From positions 1 through 15,457 of the forward strand of contig JAEZKC010000069.1 of the NCBI GenBank assembly GCA_023436205.1: a DNA stretch of 15,457 nucleotides, read 5' to 3'. The notes below the pieces were generated by a model. It did no database searches, was not told where the DNA came from, and worked only from the letters and a program-made list of their open reading frames with translations. Positions 1-7,459 of the stretch are shown piece after piece. Within the stretch, counting starts at the first letter, position 1. Every line of letters starts with the position of its first letter. The position numbers and the translations under genes were made by a program. The DNA comes from Fibrobacterota bacterium (GTDB lineage Bacteria > Fibrobacterota > Chitinivibrionia > Chitinivibrionales > Chitinispirillaceae).

Positions 1-1140
1 CCACTCAATGTCTCCAGCTTCGCCCAGCGTTTGGGCCGATGCGGCAGACGGGGGCAGGTTCCTCAGCTGCTTTTCACTTTTGTGGAAAGCATAAGAATTA
101 ATTCCGCTGATATTCTCGGACCGATCAATTGGGAGTTTATCCGGACAATTGGTATCATCGAGCTTTATTTAAAGGATCACTGGATGGAACCAATCCCGCC
201 ATTAAATTATACGTATAATCTTTTGTATCACCAGACGATGAGTTGCTTAAAGAGCAACGGTGAGATGTCACCAGCAGGCCTTGCCCAGGCGATTCTCTCG
301 TTGGGTTGTTTTAAGAACATTCCGCAGGAGGATTATAAGCTGCTGCTCTCCCACATGATCAACATGGACCAACTGCAACGGACCGAGCACGGCGGGTTGA
401 TTATCGGACGGGAAGGAGAAAAGATTGTTAACAGCCATAAGTTTCTGACTGTATTTCTTGCCCCGGAATATCTGCTTGTAAAGGACGAAAACCGTACCAT
501 AGGTACGGTCGATAAAGTCTACCCGGTTGGTACCCGTTTTGCATTGGCGGGCATTGCCTGGGAGACGGTGGATGTCAATGAAAAATCGAAGGTCATCTTT
601 GTTAAAAGAGTTCCTGGTATCTCGGTCGTGGATTGGAATGTGGACTTTAATGCTGAGCTTCATACCGTTCTTGTCCGTAAAATTCGCAATGTTCTGAAAG
701 AAAACGATACTTATCCATATCTAAGCGTCCGTTGCCAGGATAGATTAGCTGAAATTCAATATATTGCCCGCAACAGCGGAATACTGGAAAACCTAGTTAC
801 CCCACTGTCTGACAGGAAATACGCCATCTTCCCCTGGGTGGGAACAAGGCAGCTAATGACCTTGAACTACGCTTTACGGCACAGGAAGATAAAGAGTAAA
901 CTCCCTTGGATCACCTGTGTTTATCTTGAGGTTATGTTCGATGGGACGAAAGAGGAATTGGAGAAGATCATCTACGACATTCTTCATAGTGACCTTGATC
1001 TTTATGATCTGCCGTTGCCTGACAAGGTACAGATTGACGGGAAATATAATGAGTTTGTTCCCCTTGAACTGCTTCGCAAGCAATTCATTGAGGACTATCT
1101 TGATTTTGAGGGGCTTAAGAATGCATGTAGGGAGGGTTAA
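1..1140 (+). CDS. Lhr-like superfamily 2 (DEAD/DEAH-box) helicase, C-terminal part, cut by window edge
   Basis: The frame is open from base 1, so the start lies outside the window and about 379 residues are visible. The first residues read SSFAQRLGRCGRRG. This is SF2 helicase motif VI (QRxGRxGR) with the SSF-QR spacing of the Lhr family, so both ATPase motifs I-III and most of the RecA folds lie off-window. The downstream part, about residues 150-210, has the beta-rich pattern of Lhr-like proteins (TIGTVDKVYPVGTRFALAG, then a W and repeated V/I strands), followed by a helical C-terminus. Such enzymes use ATP to unwind or translocate on nucleic acid. Lhr-type helicases occur in repair and also in mobile or defence loci; which applies here cannot be decided. 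The DNA is visibly more GC-rich than the rest of the window. An AGGGAGGG site and ATG follow the stop at once, implying a downstream partner gene that is now missing. Confidence 0.8.
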   Translation, partial: PLNVSSFAQRLGRCGRRGQVPQLLFTFVESIRINSADILGPINWEFIRTIGIIELYLKDHWMEPIPPLNYTYNLLYHQTMSCLKSNGEMSPAGLAQAILSLGCFKNIPQEDYKLLLSHMINMDQLQRTEHGGLIIGREGEKIVNSHKFLTVFLAPEYLLVKDENRTIGTVDKVYPVGTRFALAGIAWETVDVNEKSKVIFVKRVPGISVVDWNVDFNAELHTVLVRKIRNVLKENDTYPYLSVRCQDRLAEIQYIARNSGILENLVTPLSDRKYAIFPWVGTRQLMTLNYALRHRKIKSKLPWITCVYLEVMFDGTKEELEKIIYDILHSDLDLYDLPLPDKVQIDGKYNEFVPLELLRKQFIEDYLDFEGLKNACREG

Positions 1141-1142
1141 CT

Positions 1143-1193
1143 ATGAAACATAAAGCGCAATGTATAATAACATTCTTATGGGTTTCCTCGTAA
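1143..1193 (+). pseudogene. Start of a lost gene downstream of the helicase
   Basis: An AGGGAGGG ribosome binding site (1128-1135 region) stands about 6-7 bases before an ATG at 1143. This is textbook spacing for a gene coupled to the helicase. The frame reads only 16 codons (MKHKAQCIITFLWVSS) before TAA, and its second half overlaps the 3' end of the oppositely oriented subtilase gene. I infer that the real gene was cut when the two regions were joined at about 1150-1178. A genuine 16-residue peptide is possible but less likely. Confidence 0.45.
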
Positions 1194-2878
1194 TCTCTCA
1201 AACGTCCCAAATAAGTCCAATATACCATAGCCCCATTCTTGATTTGGATATATTTTTCCGGGGTCCCTTTTTGCTCCTCGTAATAACATATTTCTAATAT
1301 CGGTTCCATCCATATTTGCAAGAATGCCTCTTACTATCCCCCATTCGAGCAGGATAGCTGCTATACCGGTTGTATGGGCAGCTGAAACACTGGTTCCCGT
1401 CATGGCTGGATAGCTGTTATTACTGCCGGGACCTATGATGTTTACACCGGGTGCTGCTAAACCAGGTGCAATTCGGCCTGTTCTGGTAAATCCTCTGCTT
1501 GCATTCAGATAATGGCTATCGTTCGAAATATCATATCCGGTTGCAACTATAGGGATATCTACGTTTGCCGGTGAAGTTAAGGTGTTGTATGGAGAAGAAT
1601 TGATAAAAAAGGTTTCTTTACTAATAAAATTATTGATTGGAAGCCATGTATTTACACGTAAACTTAGTGTTTTATCTAGTTTACGAATTATAAGACGCCA
1701 GATTCCTTCCGATGGATCTAGAAATCTGAGTATCACAAGCTGAGCTCCGGACCGGGAGCCTACTAATTGAAAATAGATATTAATTTTTGTAGCTTCAAAT
1801 ATAAAAGAGACTTCTCTTCTCTCATAGATTCTTGGTGCGATAAGTGGTACAAGTTCTCCTCCCGGTGAAACTATTTCTAGTGCGAAGGTGTTTGGAACGT
1901 CACCCCATATTTCAAGGTAAAGGCCTTTTTCATTCGGTGCGACATTTAGTTCAACGTTTTCTATATCCGTACCTCTTAACATAGTACTTTCGAAATGATG
2001 CCTGCTGGTACCTTCATTCCCTGCCGCTATTGATACTGCTACTCCTTTCATCTGAGCAACAGTAGTAAGATAATTGCTGATAGCATCGGTTGAATCATGA
2101 GAGCCTTGTGAGGTTCCGAGACCTATACAGATAGAAATCGGCTTATTGTATTTTGCTGCAGTATCTACTAGATACTTTACCCCTAACATAATATCATTTT
2201 CCTGATAACAAATCGCTTCATGAGATATCATAAAAAAATCTCGGATAATTTTTTTCGCAGGCTTTAATTTAACCACAACGATTTCTGCATCCGGTACAAC
2301 GCCTGAAAAATTGTTGCTAAGATCTTCATTACCGGCTGCTATCCCTGCCAAAAAGTACCATGTCCAATATCATCGGTACTTGGAACGATTGATTTTGGAT
2401 CCTGGTTAATAAGAGCGGTATTAATCTGATCACTTAAATATTCCGTTCCATAATTGAAACCATCGGGAGGGCTTCCGGTTGGGATCGACTGATCCCAAAT
2501 AGATACTATCTTCGTAGTTCCATCCGCTTTAACAAAGGCTTTATGTGTATAATCAATTCCGGTATCGACTATTCCAATCACAACCCCTTGTCCCCGCAAA
2601 TTCAAGCCTGGGACACTTCTAAGCGTTTTTACCCCGGACGCCTCTATACTTTGCTCATCCATCAATCCGAACAATCGAACGAACACCTTGTATCCATATT
2701 CATCAAGCGATCTTTCCGGCGCTAATTCTTTAGGAATATATACAGCTGTATATGTTGTGTTTATTTTAGTATAACAAATTTCATATCCGGAGAATCTTTC
2801 ATCCGGTGCCAGTTCATAATCAGCAATAAAATCAACATAATCTTCACTGATGATAGCATTACTACAGAATGTATTCAT
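1176..2878 (-). pseudogene. Csp-type S8 subtilisin-like protease, split by a one-base frameshift
   Basis: Two frames together encode one subtilase. The upstream frame (2878 down to 2339) holds a short prodomain-like N-terminus (SEDYVDFIADY), the catalytic Asp105 (GIVDTGID) and His173 (DIGHGTF). The downstream frame (2351 down to 1176) continues LAGIAAGNE, with the oxyanion Asn at about residue 288 (AAGNEG) and the catalytic Ser at about 497 (MTGTSVSAAH). The join falls in a run of five T on the coding strand (2350-2354); a sixth T would restore one 567-residue protein. A beta-rich insertion of about 150 residues between the Asn and Ser boxes matches the jellyroll of clostridial Csp proteases, which in some species process cortex hydrolases during germination. 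TTGGAG precedes the ATG. The C-terminus is the normal family end, so only the frameshift damages it. It is either a true pseudogene, a slippage product or a sequencing error. It sits 114 bases downstream of the LysM-GH18 gene on the same strand. Confidence 0.85.
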
Positions 2879-2992
2879 GACTAAGCTCCAATATTATTCT
2901 TTTAATAATATATGTCTGCCGAATTTAACTATTATAAAAGGTTTCTATTATTGAAACTACTAAAAATATTTTCATAAAATAATAATCCATTT

Positions 2993-4291
2993 TCAAAATT
3001 CTATCAGTTTAACAATATCAAACTGTGAATTTATAACGGTATATACTTGGGGATTATAAACCATAACATTCCATATCCCACATCCACTCACTCCCGTTTC
3101 TATTATTAAATCATTTAAAGCATCAATACTTCTTGCATCTATAAACCATATCACATGTTCGGTTGTGATGTTTGAACTCATCTCACTATAATTGAAAAAT
3201 GGAGTCTGTGATTCATCATCAAATTCAATTATAGAAGCAAATACATATGCGAAATCAAGAGCAGATGTGATTGAAAGTGCTGTAGCCACTGATTGCTTAG
3301 GTATATAGGGTAATTTCCAGTCATAACCGAGTAGAGGTTGGCCTATACTTACCTTATCCGGAGGTACACCTGTTTCAAAAGCGTAATTTATAATTTCTCT
3401 AATATTTTTCATATTACTAACAGGCGCAGGCGGACCGTAGTTAGTGCCCCAGATAAATTTTAAAAAAGTCATAGAACTTACATATTGGCTAAATGCAGAA
3501 TAATCTATCTTTTCAAAGGTAATAACATTGTCAACTATCTTTTCTGAATAGTTAAATGACAAAAAGAACAAATAATCACTTTGCATCAAGCGACTGGATA
3601 TTTTTCGAACCGTATGTAAGAACAATGATTGATTAATTTCATTCACATAGTTAAATATAAAATTTATGCCGTAATAGCCCTTTGCTGCTAATATATTAAA
3701 AATATCATTAATCATATTATCAATGTACTCATCATTCATTAAGACACTATAAGCAATATCAATATTCGGAACACCCTGAAGTGTTAATGAGGTTAATGTT
3801 AAAAGCGGAATAACTCCATAAGCCTTTGATAATTGTATTATTTGAATGTCATCGCTGTAGGAATTTATTGCGCCTTTCTCTGTAACTACATAATTATAAA
3901 CAGACAGATAGGTCAGATTCGGTAATGATTTTGCTAAGGCTGTATCACTGATAAACGGAAACGCAAAGCCCATTATTGTAAGAGACCTGCTTGTATCATA
4001 TCTTATCACTAATACTTCATCCGGATAGATATACTCCCTTTCCGATAGAAATGGATTATTTCGCAATATTTGCATAAGATCAACCTGATATAATTCGGAT
4101 ATACCCTGCAATGTATCGCCGGCCTGTACAGTATGTGTAACTTTAGGATGGGTAATTACTATCGTCTGTCCAGGAGAAATATTATAAGGATATTCCAATC
4201 CATTATCTTGTATCAGCCTAAGAACATCGGCTCCAAACTTTTCTGCAATTGAGTTAATTGTATCTCCTTTTTGCACTATATAGATTTCCAT
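2993..4291 (-). CDS. LysM-LysM-GH18 protein of SleL/YaaH type with degenerate active site
   Basis: The 432-residue length matches spore SleL/YaaH proteins (about 430). Two LysM repeats occupy residues 2-46 and 52-96 (YIVQKGDTINSIAEKFG; HTVQAGDTLQGISELY); these bind peptidoglycan. A GH18 TIM barrel follows from about residue 104 to the end. In active relatives strand 4 carries a D-G-x-(D/N)-x-D-F-E motif whose last Glu is the acid catalyst. Here residues 207-214 read YGINFIFN, so Asp207 is Tyr, Asp212 is Ile and Glu214 is Asn. I infer no hydrolase activity by the normal mechanism, while LysM binding may remain, so a structural or regulatory role in spore cortex or coat is possible. No signal peptide is present, as is usual for proteins deposited on the forespore from the mother cell. 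The start is supported by GAGG six bases before ATG. It is transcribed toward the S8 protease and divergently from the flavoprotein gene. Confidence 0.85.
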   Translation of the reverse strand: MEIYIVQKGDTINSIAEKFGADVLRLIQDNGLEYPYNISPGQTIVITHPKVTHTVQAGDTLQGISELYQVDLMQILRNNPFLSEREYIYPDEVLVIRYDTSRSLTIMGFAFPFISDTALAKSLPNLTYLSVYNYVVTEKGAINSYSDDIQIIQLSKAYGVIPLLTLTSLTLQGVPNIDIAYSVLMNDEYIDNMINDIFNILAAKGYYGINFIFNYVNEINQSLFLHTVRKISSRLMQSDYLFFLSFNYSEKIVDNVITFEKIDYSAFSQYVSSMTFLKFIWGTNYGPPAPVSNMKNIREIINYAFETGVPPDKVSIGQPLLGYDWKLPYIPKQSVATALSITSALDFAYVFASIIEFDDESQTPFFNYSEMSSNITTEHVIWFIDARSIDALNDLIIETGVSGCGIWNVMVYNPQVYTVINSQFDIVKLIEF

Positions 4292-4405
4292 ACATATCCT
4301 CGTGATTCATTTGGTATAAATATATGTTTCATTCTTCTTTTAAGACATGATACAGTTAGTTAACTTCCACATAAGCCCAAACGACAGTTAACCCAATGGA
4401 ATATG

Positions 4406-4434
4406 TTGTAAGTATTTTAACAAGATGGTATAAT
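4406..4434 (+). promoter_or_regulatory. Sigma-A-type promoter for the flavoprotein operon
   Basis: TTGTAA (4406-4411), a 17-base spacer and a perfect TATAAT (4429-4434). Transcription would begin near 4441, which makes an ATG at 4445 leaderless and favours the start at 4469. Confidence 0.7.
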
Positions 4435-4468
4435 AATATAACTTATGATGGAAAAACGAGGTATATTG

Positions 4469-5008
4469 ATGAATGTTTTACTTATAAACTGCAGTCCTGT
4501 AAAAAATGGTGCTACAGCCGAAATTATTAGAGTTATAAACTCATTACTTGAAACAAAATATGATATCAGAAGCATTTGTATTGATGATTATGAACTAAAG
4601 TTCTGCAAAGGGTGCAGGACATGTCATAAAACAGCAAAATGCATACAAAACGATGATCTTCTAAGCATTATCGAAGAATATTCCTGGGCTGATATCCTTA
4701 TTTCAGTAGCACCTTCTTACTGGGCAGACATTCCAGGGCAATTTAAAGCATTTATAGACAGATGTACGCCTTGGTGTAATACACATAATCCGCATGCAAC
4801 AATTGGTCCTGAGAAGAAGGGGTATAGTATTGCTTTACGAACAGGACAGAGTATGAAGGAGTGTAACAGAATAATCGAGAGTATAGAGCATTTTTATGGT
4901 CATATGGAAATATTTCCTACCGATAGCTTAGGGCTCTGCTCTGTCGAGTATAAATCAGATGTTGAAAACAAGAGAAGTGAAATAGAAGCGTTTTGTAATA
5001 AAATCTAA
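4469..5008 (+). CDS. Flavodoxin-fold NAD(P)H/FMN oxidoreductase with Fe-S flavoprotein-type cysteine motif
   Basis: A 179-residue flavodoxin-like protein. The N-terminus MNVLLINCSPVKNGAT is the phosphate-binding loop that holds FMN. Residues 81-98 (APSYWADIPGQFKAFIDR) are the second FMN-contacting segment typical of this family. Between them lie Cys46, Cys49, Cys52 and Cys58, a CX2CX2CX5C pattern followed by a DD pair. This fits the compact [4Fe-4S] motif of iron-sulfur flavoproteins (CX2CX2CX4-7C), though many NADPH-dependent FMN reductases carry similar cysteines whose cluster has not been shown. The frame could begin at ATG 4445 or 4448. I prefer 4469 because a CGAGG site lies 7 bases upstream and homologues begin at the MxVLLIN strand. 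It is the first gene of the operon behind the 4406-4434 promoter. Its substrate is unknown; quinone, nitro or disulfide reduction are options. Confidence 0.8.
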   Translation: MNVLLINCSPVKNGATAEIIRVINSLLETKYDIRSICIDDYELKFCKGCRTCHKTAKCIQNDDLLSIIEEYSWADILISVAPSYWADIPGQFKAFIDRCTPWCNTHNPHATIGPEKKGYSIALRTGQSMKECNRIIESIEHFYGHMEIFPTDSLGLCSVEYKSDVENKRSEIEAFCNKI

Positions 5009-5065
5009 ATTGTTTAGTTACTAACTTGTGAATTCATCAAATTTATAGACAAGGAGAATGAAGAA

Positions 5066-5857
5066 ATGTCAGAACAAGGATTGGAATGGACCTTTAACAC
5101 AGTAGCCAGAACCTATGAGAAGATGCGCCCTGGATATGTTTCAGAGTTATACGAAGATATTTTTCAATATATTCCAATTGATAAAACAAGTAATGTAGTG
5201 GAGGTTGGAATCGGGGGAGGACAGGCAACCTTACCCATCTTAAGAACAGGATGTATGCTGACAGCTGTGGAATATGGAGACAATTTCGCAGAATTATGCC
5301 GTGATAAATTCAAGGAGTTTCCTGCTTTCTCAGTAGTAACATCTAAATTTGAAGACTTTAAGTGTGACGATAATACCTATGATCTCATATATTCCGCATC
5401 AGCCTTTCATTGGATACCCGAGGAAATCGGATATCCTAAGGTTTTTGATATGTTAAAAAGCGGTGGTGTCTTTGCTCGTTTCGCTAATCATCCGTACAAG
5501 GATAAAGGACGGGAGGAGCTTCATGTGGCACTTCAGAAAATATATTCCGTATATATGCCCGGTACTCAAAGTGATAATGAATACAGCGAAGCTGATGCTA
5601 AAAAGCGCGCAGATATTGCACAGAAATATGGATTTATTGATATCAGCTATAAGTTGTATCACAGAATAAGAACCTTTACGGCAAAGGAATACATATTACT
5701 TCTTAATACTTATTCTAATCACATCGCAATTGAGGAAAATACCAGAAAGAAATTCTACTCTGAAATAGAAAAAACGATTGATCACTTTGGTGGTCAAATC
5801 GATATATATGATACAATTGACTTACAACTGGCGAGAAAAATAATCGGTATCCATTAA
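5066..5857 (+). CDS. Class I SAM-dependent methyltransferase
   Basis: 263 residues. Motif I is VVEVGIGGGQAT (residues 44-55), the glycine-rich SAM loop. The acidic residue ending strand 2 is Glu69 (VEYGDNF). A later motif, FEDF at about 95 and YDLIYSASAFHW at 105-116, matches strands 3-4 of small-molecule methyltransferases of the Methyltransf_11/25 type. The C-terminal 130 residues are a helical cap that likely sets substrate choice, and the substrate cannot be read from sequence. It is cytoplasmic, without a signal peptide or membrane segment. AAGGAG stands 9 bases before the ATG. The gene follows the flavoprotein by 57 bases on the same strand with no terminator between them, so the two are probably co-transcribed. 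The ending (TIDLQLARKI) looks natural rather than truncated. Confidence 0.85.
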   Translation: MSEQGLEWTFNTVARTYEKMRPGYVSELYEDIFQYIPIDKTSNVVEVGIGGGQATLPILRTGCMLTAVEYGDNFAELCRDKFKEFPAFSVVTSKFEDFKCDDNTYDLIYSASAFHWIPEEIGYPKVFDMLKSGGVFARFANHPYKDKGREELHVALQKIYSVYMPGTQSDNEYSEADAKKRADIAQKYGFIDISYKLYHRIRTFTAKEYILLLNTYSNHIAIEENTRKKFYSEIEKTIDHFGGQIDIYDTIDLQLARKIIGIH

Positions 5858-5946
5858 CCACAGAGCAAGCTTTGCGCCGTTTAAAAATCTTAGGATCTAC
5901 AATTAATGATGCTCCAATCCGCAAAGCTGTTGACTGTATGAAATAG
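5821..5946 (+). pseudogene. Probable gene remnant between the methyltransferase and lipoprotein genes
   Basis: In a frame different from the methyltransferase, the DNA from 5821 to the TAG at 5944-5946 is open and reads like real protein, including TTEQALRRLKILGSTINDAP then IRKAVDCMK. There is no start codon with a ribosome binding site, and an in-frame TGA at 5818-5820 blocks extension upstream. The first part overlaps the methyltransferase end by 37 bases, so only 5858-5946 is unique. I read it as a helical scrap of a lost gene; the pattern LRRLKxLG-xxxxD-xxIRKAV is reminiscent of alpha-helical repeat proteins, but I do not recognise the family. Chance is the alternative. Confidence 0.35.
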
Positions 5947-5959
5947 GGAGTGTTGAGAT

Positions 5960-6892
5960 ATGAAAAAATACGTTTTAATTCCTGCTCTGCTCATAATTCT
6001 TCTTAGCGCAGGCGGCTGTAATTCTGGATTGGAGAATAATGCAGGTAATGTGCCCAATGCCCCGGAAATAGTTATAAGCGAATCACCTACACCTACTGAA
6101 ACGCTAAAACCAACGGATGAGCCCGAATCAGCTCCGAATATATATACCTACGAGGTCCGTGCCAGTCTCCATGAAGATCTGCCTGAGTACCGTTTTGTTA
6201 CCACAGGAAAGCCGGCAGGTACTGCGATACCGGCGGATGATTGGTCAACGGCTTTTGTGACAAGTTTGAACTGCTACGATGAAAACGGCTCAGCCATCCT
6301 CTCCGTAGATTTTACGGACATCAAGAATGAAGTAGAAGGAAATCCAATCTACTTTCAAATGATGGACACGATGGGGCTGCACGTTGTTGACGTAAACTTC
6401 GACGGATATAAGGATGTAATTATTTTGAACAATTTTCATGGAGCTCACTCAAACTCATGGTATGATTGCTGGCTTTGGGATGCCATGACATCTTCCTTTA
6501 TCTATTCCAAGTCGTTTTCTGAAATCTGCAACCCCGCGATCGATTGGGATAAGGAGTCCATTTATTCCAGCGGAGGTTCGGGAGCGGATAATCACGACTA
6601 CTCTATTTATCAATACATGAATGGTCAATTTGTTATTTCTAATCAATTACATTGGAATAGTTACAATGCTGAAGAGTCACACGATGAGGATGTTTTAGCG
6701 ACAGCTGGAATCTATATAAAAGAGGAGCAGCTTGTAAATGGCAAAATGGAAACGGTGCGCGACGGCATTCTTCTAAACGCGGATGCTGATGCCTTGCTGG
6801 AGCATTATAACAACGAAGAACCCTGGAAGCTAGACAGCCCGAGATGGTATATGATCGGCGGCCATCATGCGGATGTATGGTTGGAACATTAA
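5960..6892 (+). CDS. Lipoprotein with XAC2610-like / calcium-binding-type domain
   Basis: 310 residues. The N-terminus has a lysine pair, a hydrophobic stretch (residues 4-17) and a lipobox-like SAGGC, predicting lipidation at Cys20 and anchoring on the outer face of the membrane. Residues 30-60 are a low-complexity Pro/Thr/Glu linker. The core contains DVNFDGYKDVIILN (144-157), a D-x-N-x-D-G-x-x-D loop as in FG-GAP and EF-hand-like calcium sites. It is followed by a conserved-looking stretch (GAHSNSWYDCWLWD, CNPAIDW, SSGGSGADNH) that I associate with XAC2610-type proteins often found as lipoproteins or toxin neighbours. Function is unknown. GGGAG lies 9 bases before the ATG. It is on the same strand as the methyltransferase, 102 bases downstream, and is followed 39 bases later by the GyrI-like gene. 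The family name is from memory and is the weak part of this call. Confidence 0.65.
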   Translation: MKKYVLIPALLIILLSAGGCNSGLENNAGNVPNAPEIVISESPTPTETLKPTDEPESAPNIYTYEVRASLHEDLPEYRFVTTGKPAGTAIPADDWSTAFVTSLNCYDENGSAILSVDFTDIKNEVEGNPIYFQMMDTMGLHVVDVNFDGYKDVIILNNFHGAHSNSWYDCWLWDAMTSSFIYSKSFSEICNPAIDWDKESIYSSGGSGADNHDYSIYQYMNGQFVISNQLHWNSYNAEESHDEDVLATAGIYIKEEQLVNGKMETVRDGILLNADADALLEHYNNEEPWKLDSPRWYMIGGHHADVWLEH

Positions 6893-6931
6893 TTGTTTAT
6901 GAAACTATAAATCTTCACAGGAGGATAACGA

Positions 6932-7405
6932 ATGGTTAAGATAAGAATTGAAGACAAACCGGCATTTGAGGTAACCGGTATAAAAACGTGGATCTCTAAA
7001 GTTGAGGATTTCCATAACTTCTGGAGAAAATGCAATGAAGATAAAACAATAGCAACTCTAAAATCGCTCAGCAACCATACGATTGGAGAGATCACCAAAA
7101 GTTTTATTTTTGGTGTGTCCCGTGTTGAAGATGATCCAAGTTACAGGGATTTTTACTTTTATATCGCTACAGAGTATGCAGAAAATAATCATACTAATTT
7201 CGAAACCTTTACAATACCTGCATCACAATGGGCAATTTTTGAAAGTAGAGGTGAGGTCAGTAGTGCTTTGTTTGAGGCTGAGATGTATGCTTTTAAAGAA
7301 TGGTTGCCCTCCTCAGGTTATCTACATGCCAAGGCTCCCGAATTAGAAGTATATCCTGCACGTGACAGTCAGATCGTTGAGTTTTGGCTTCCAATCGTGA
7401 AATAG
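6932..7405 (+). CDS. Stand-alone GyrI-like / AraC-type effector-binding domain protein
   Basis: 157 residues with the GyrI-like fold pattern. It begins MVKIRIEDKPAFEVTGI, the usual first strand of effector-binding domains. A WRKCNED helix follows near residue 30, IFGVSR at about 60, then FYFYIATEY and the TIPASQWAIFESRG signature (about residues 90-104) of this superfamily. The end is VEFWLPIVK. In BmrR and Rob-type regulators this module binds drugs or lipophilic cations, and stand-alone copies may sequester or hydrolyse ligands. No helix-turn-helix is present, so it is not a transcription factor on its own. AGGAGG precedes the ATG with good spacing. It is the last gene before the 7414-7447 hairpin. 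Confidence 0.8.
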   Translation: MVKIRIEDKPAFEVTGIKTWISKVEDFHNFWRKCNEDKTIATLKSLSNHTIGEITKSFIFGVSRVEDDPSYRDFYFYIATEYAENNHTNFETFTIPASQWAIFESRGEVSSALFEAEMYAFKEWLPSSGYLHAKAPELEVYPARDSQIVEFWLPIVK

Positions 7406-7413
7406 GTTAATAA

Positions 7414-7447
7414 TAAGACAGGTCCCGTAAAAGAGGGACCTGTCTTA
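7414..7447. terminator. 13-bp hairpin, likely bidirectional terminator
   Basis: The arms 7414-7426 (TAAGACAGGTCCC) and 7435-7447 are perfectly complementary around an 8-base loop. It lies between the converging GyrI-like gene and the chemotaxis gene. The flank is moderately T-rich in the minus direction and poor in the plus direction. Confidence 0.75.
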
Positions 7448-7459
7448 ATGCTATGAAAA

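Noticed and set aside
268..663. 131-codon minus-strand frame inside the helicase gene
   Set aside because: It is antisense to a clearly conserved helicase and has no recognisable motif or ribosome binding site.
2941..2957. Hairpin between the LysM-GH18 and protease genes as a terminator
   Set aside because: The stem is only 5 AT-rich base pairs (GTTTC/GAAAC) with a weak T-run, too weak to call.
4292..4405. Sporulation sigma (E/G/K) promoter for the LysM-GH18 gene
   Set aside because: CATATATT-like boxes exist, but no matching -35 at the right spacing was found; support is insufficient.
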